From Deinococcus terrestris (GTDB lineage: Bacteria > Deinococcota > Deinococci > Deinococcales > Deinococcaceae), in the NCBI RefSeq assembly GCF_009377345.1, contig NZ_WBSL01000004.1, forward strand, positions 124,001-188,000: 64,000 nucleotides of DNA, read 5' to 3'. The notes under the pieces were generated by a model. That model saw only the letters and a list, made by a program, of their open reading frames with translations. It did no database searches and had not been told where the DNA came from. Of this stretch, positions 59,857-64,000 are shown piece after piece (position 1 is the first letter of the stretch; each line of letters opens with the position of its first letter). The translations under genes were made by a program, and so were the position numbers.

Positions 59857-61013
59857 AACAGCATCGCGCCCACGGCCGCGCACGCCCCCACCACCGCCCA
59901 CGCAGGCCAGCGCCCGGCGGTGAGCGCGGCGTAGGCGAGCAGCGCCAGCGCAATGTGACGCGGTTCGCGAATGCCCGCTGTGAAGACCGGGTGGTACAGG
60001 GCGGCGAGCAGCAGGCCCACGACCCCCGCGTTCAGCCCCGCCAGCGCCGAGCGGGCGGCGGGCCGCACGGAAAGGGCCGCCCAGAAGGGCAGCGCCCCCG
60101 CCATCAGCAGGCCCCCGGCCAGGAAGATGCCCAGCGTGGCAATGATGGCCCCCACCAACGCAGGCAGGGCCGTCTGCGCCGCGCCCAGGTAGGTCGCGAA
60201 GGTGAACAGCGGCCCAGGCACCGCGTTCGCCGCCCCGTACCCGGCGAGAAAGGTGGACGGCGAGACGTGCTCCGGCACGAACCCCGCCTCCAGCAGCGGC
60301 AGGACCACGTGCCCGCCCCCGAACACCAGCGCCCCCGCCCGGAAGGTGGTGGCAAACAGCGACCACCCCGGCCCCAGCGCGGCCAACAGCGGCAGCGCCA
60401 GCAGCAGGACCGCGCACAAGGCTAGCAACGTCGCCCCCACCCGCCGCGAGATGGGCACCGGGGGCAAAGTCGCCTCCGCCCCTGCGCCGGGCAGGAGGCG
60501 CCAGCCCACCACCGCACACAGCGCCAGCGCGGCCACCTGCATTCCAGCGACAGGCCACACCACCAGCAGGGCCGCCACCCCCAGCGCGAGCGCCGCCCGC
60601 ACCCGGTCCGCTCCCACCAGGCTGCCCCACATCCCGGCGACCGCCTGCGCGACGACCGCCACCGCCGCGACCTTCAGCCCCGTCAGCCACCCAGCCTCCG
60701 CTCCACCCCTGAAGCGGGCCACGCCCAGCGCGAAGGCCACCATCAGCAGCGCACTCGGCAGGGTGAAGCCCACCCACGCGGCCAGCAGGCCCCACCCGCC
60801 CGCCCGCAGCAGCCCCAGCGCCATGCCGACCTGACTGCTGGCCGGACCCGGCAGAAACTGCGCGAGCGCCACGAGGTCGGCGTAGGCCCGCTCGGTCAGC
60901 CACCCCCGCCGCTCCACGAACTCGCCCCGGAAGTAGCCCAGGTGCGCGACCGGCCCCCCGAAGCTGGTCAGGCCCAGCCGCAGAAAGACAAAAAAGACCT
61001 CCAGCGTTCGCAT
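59853..61013 (-). CDS. chrA: Chromate transporter (two CHR domains)
   Basis: The 386-aa membrane protein has the duplicated CHR layout: FVFLRLGLTSFGGPVAHLGY with LAQFLPGPASSQVGMALG in the first half, and ALVFGGGHVVLPLL with GYGAANAVPGPLFTFATYLG in the second. Such proteins export chromate by proton antiport. ATG 61013 is 9 nt after TAAGCT. It lies 26 nt downstream of the desaturase gene. Confidence 0.92.
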   Translation of the reverse strand: MRTLEVFFVFLRLGLTSFGGPVAHLGYFRGEFVERRGWLTERAYADLVALAQFLPGPASSQVGMALGLLRAGGWGLLAAWVGFTLPSALLMVAFALGVARFRGGAEAGWLTGLKVAAVAVVAQAVAGMWGSLVGADRVRAALALGVAALLVVWPVAGMQVAALALCAVVGWRLLPGAGAEATLPPVPISRRVGATLLALCAVLLLALPLLAALGPGWSLFATTFRAGALVFGGGHVVLPLLEAGFVPEHVSPSTFLAGYGAANAVPGPLFTFATYLGAAQTALPALVGAIIATLGIFLAGGLLMAGALPFWAALSVRPAARSALAGLNAGVVGLLLAALYHPVFTAGIREPRHIALALLAYAALTAGRWPAWAVVGACAAVGAMLF

Positions 61014-61039
61014 CTAGAGGTCAGCTTAGGGTGGGAGGG

Positions 61040-62134
<1,095 letters not shown>

Positions 62135-62271
62135 CGGAAACTCCTTGTGAGGCGGCGTGCACGTGGCAATCCGCCGGAGGGGTAGGGAAGGGGGACGTTA
62201 CCCTGCTAGGCTACGGTTCCCCACCTGACGGAGGCGTGAACTGGGACGCGGTTTAACTTGATCCTCGCCCC

Positions 62272-63471
<1,200 letters not shown>

Positions 63472-63494
63472 GCCGGGGCGCCTACACTCTGGGC

Positions 63495-63965
<471 letters not shown>

Positions 63966-64000
63966 AGCCCCCTCCCACTGCGCCACACGGCGGATGCTCC

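Noticed and set aside
57961..60903. 980-codon minus-strand open frame across TetR, hisC and chrA
   Set aside because: It runs antisense or out of frame through three recognised genes; its Gly/Arg-rich composition marks a GC-rich artefact.

Overview
The window is GC-rich, gene-dense bacterial chromosome. Its content points to Deinococcus or a close relative in Deinococcus-Thermus: a ba3-type terminal oxidase with a small subunit 2A, manganese catalase, a purS/purQ/purL/purF cluster, an M29 aminopeptidase, an acyl-ACP desaturase, and many genes whose start codon sits 5-7 nt behind a TANNNT -10 box with no ribosome-binding site (leaderless transcripts, well known in Deinococcus). The species was not determined.

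Layout. 1-4.1 kb: ba3 oxidase operon (CBS protein, subunits 2A, II and I, cytochrome c) with a BTAD-type regulator. 4.3-9.5 kb: gluconolactonase-like protein, Mn catalase, an SDR and the trehalose genes otsA-otsB. 9.5-16.3 kb: one long minus-strand purine block, purC-SMI1/KNR4-purS-cupin-purQ-purL-purF-hypothetical, with 4-nt overlaps from purS to purF. 16.6-29.5 kb: housekeeping genes (ribH, prmC, khpB, cyclophilin, M29 peptidase, ArsR/DUF2087 regulator, trmL, ispF, YigZ, Nudix, argB, purK-purE, creatininase, folC).

29.5-45.8 kb is a 16.2-kb integrated element in a tRNA-Lys(CTT) gene. A 48-bp exact repeat of the tRNA 3' part marks both ends (29543-29590 and 45758-45805), and paired arm-type repeats (GTGACACAACCAG-like) lie just inside each end. 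It carries a tyrosine integrase, an XRE regulator, a replication module (RecA-fold ATPase and RepB/AEP-type primase), an excisionase-like protein, and a cargo operon. The cargo is an Eco57I-type adenine methylase, a DUF262 plus HNH-like protein, a RelA/SpoT-synthetase-fold protein, two small coupled ORFs (27 and 84 aa) and a PLD-SNF2 helicase-nuclease. A divergent HD-domain small alarmone hydrolase-like gene stands at the cargo's left border. The set looks like an anti-phage system that combines DNA modification, DNA restriction and an alarmone/nucleotidyl-transfer branch. I do not recognise it as DISARM, BREX or a standard R-M type. It is the main candidate for something new here.

45.8-64 kb returns to ordinary chromosome: GNAT, dus, DinB, hemC, asparaginase, alpha/beta hydrolase, SDR, Nudix, an ATPase-permease fusion ABC transporter, EamA transporter, stress-like small proteins, lipoprotein, TetR, hisC, YkgJ, chromate transporter, acyl-ACP desaturase, a secreted repeat protein and a peroxiredoxin.
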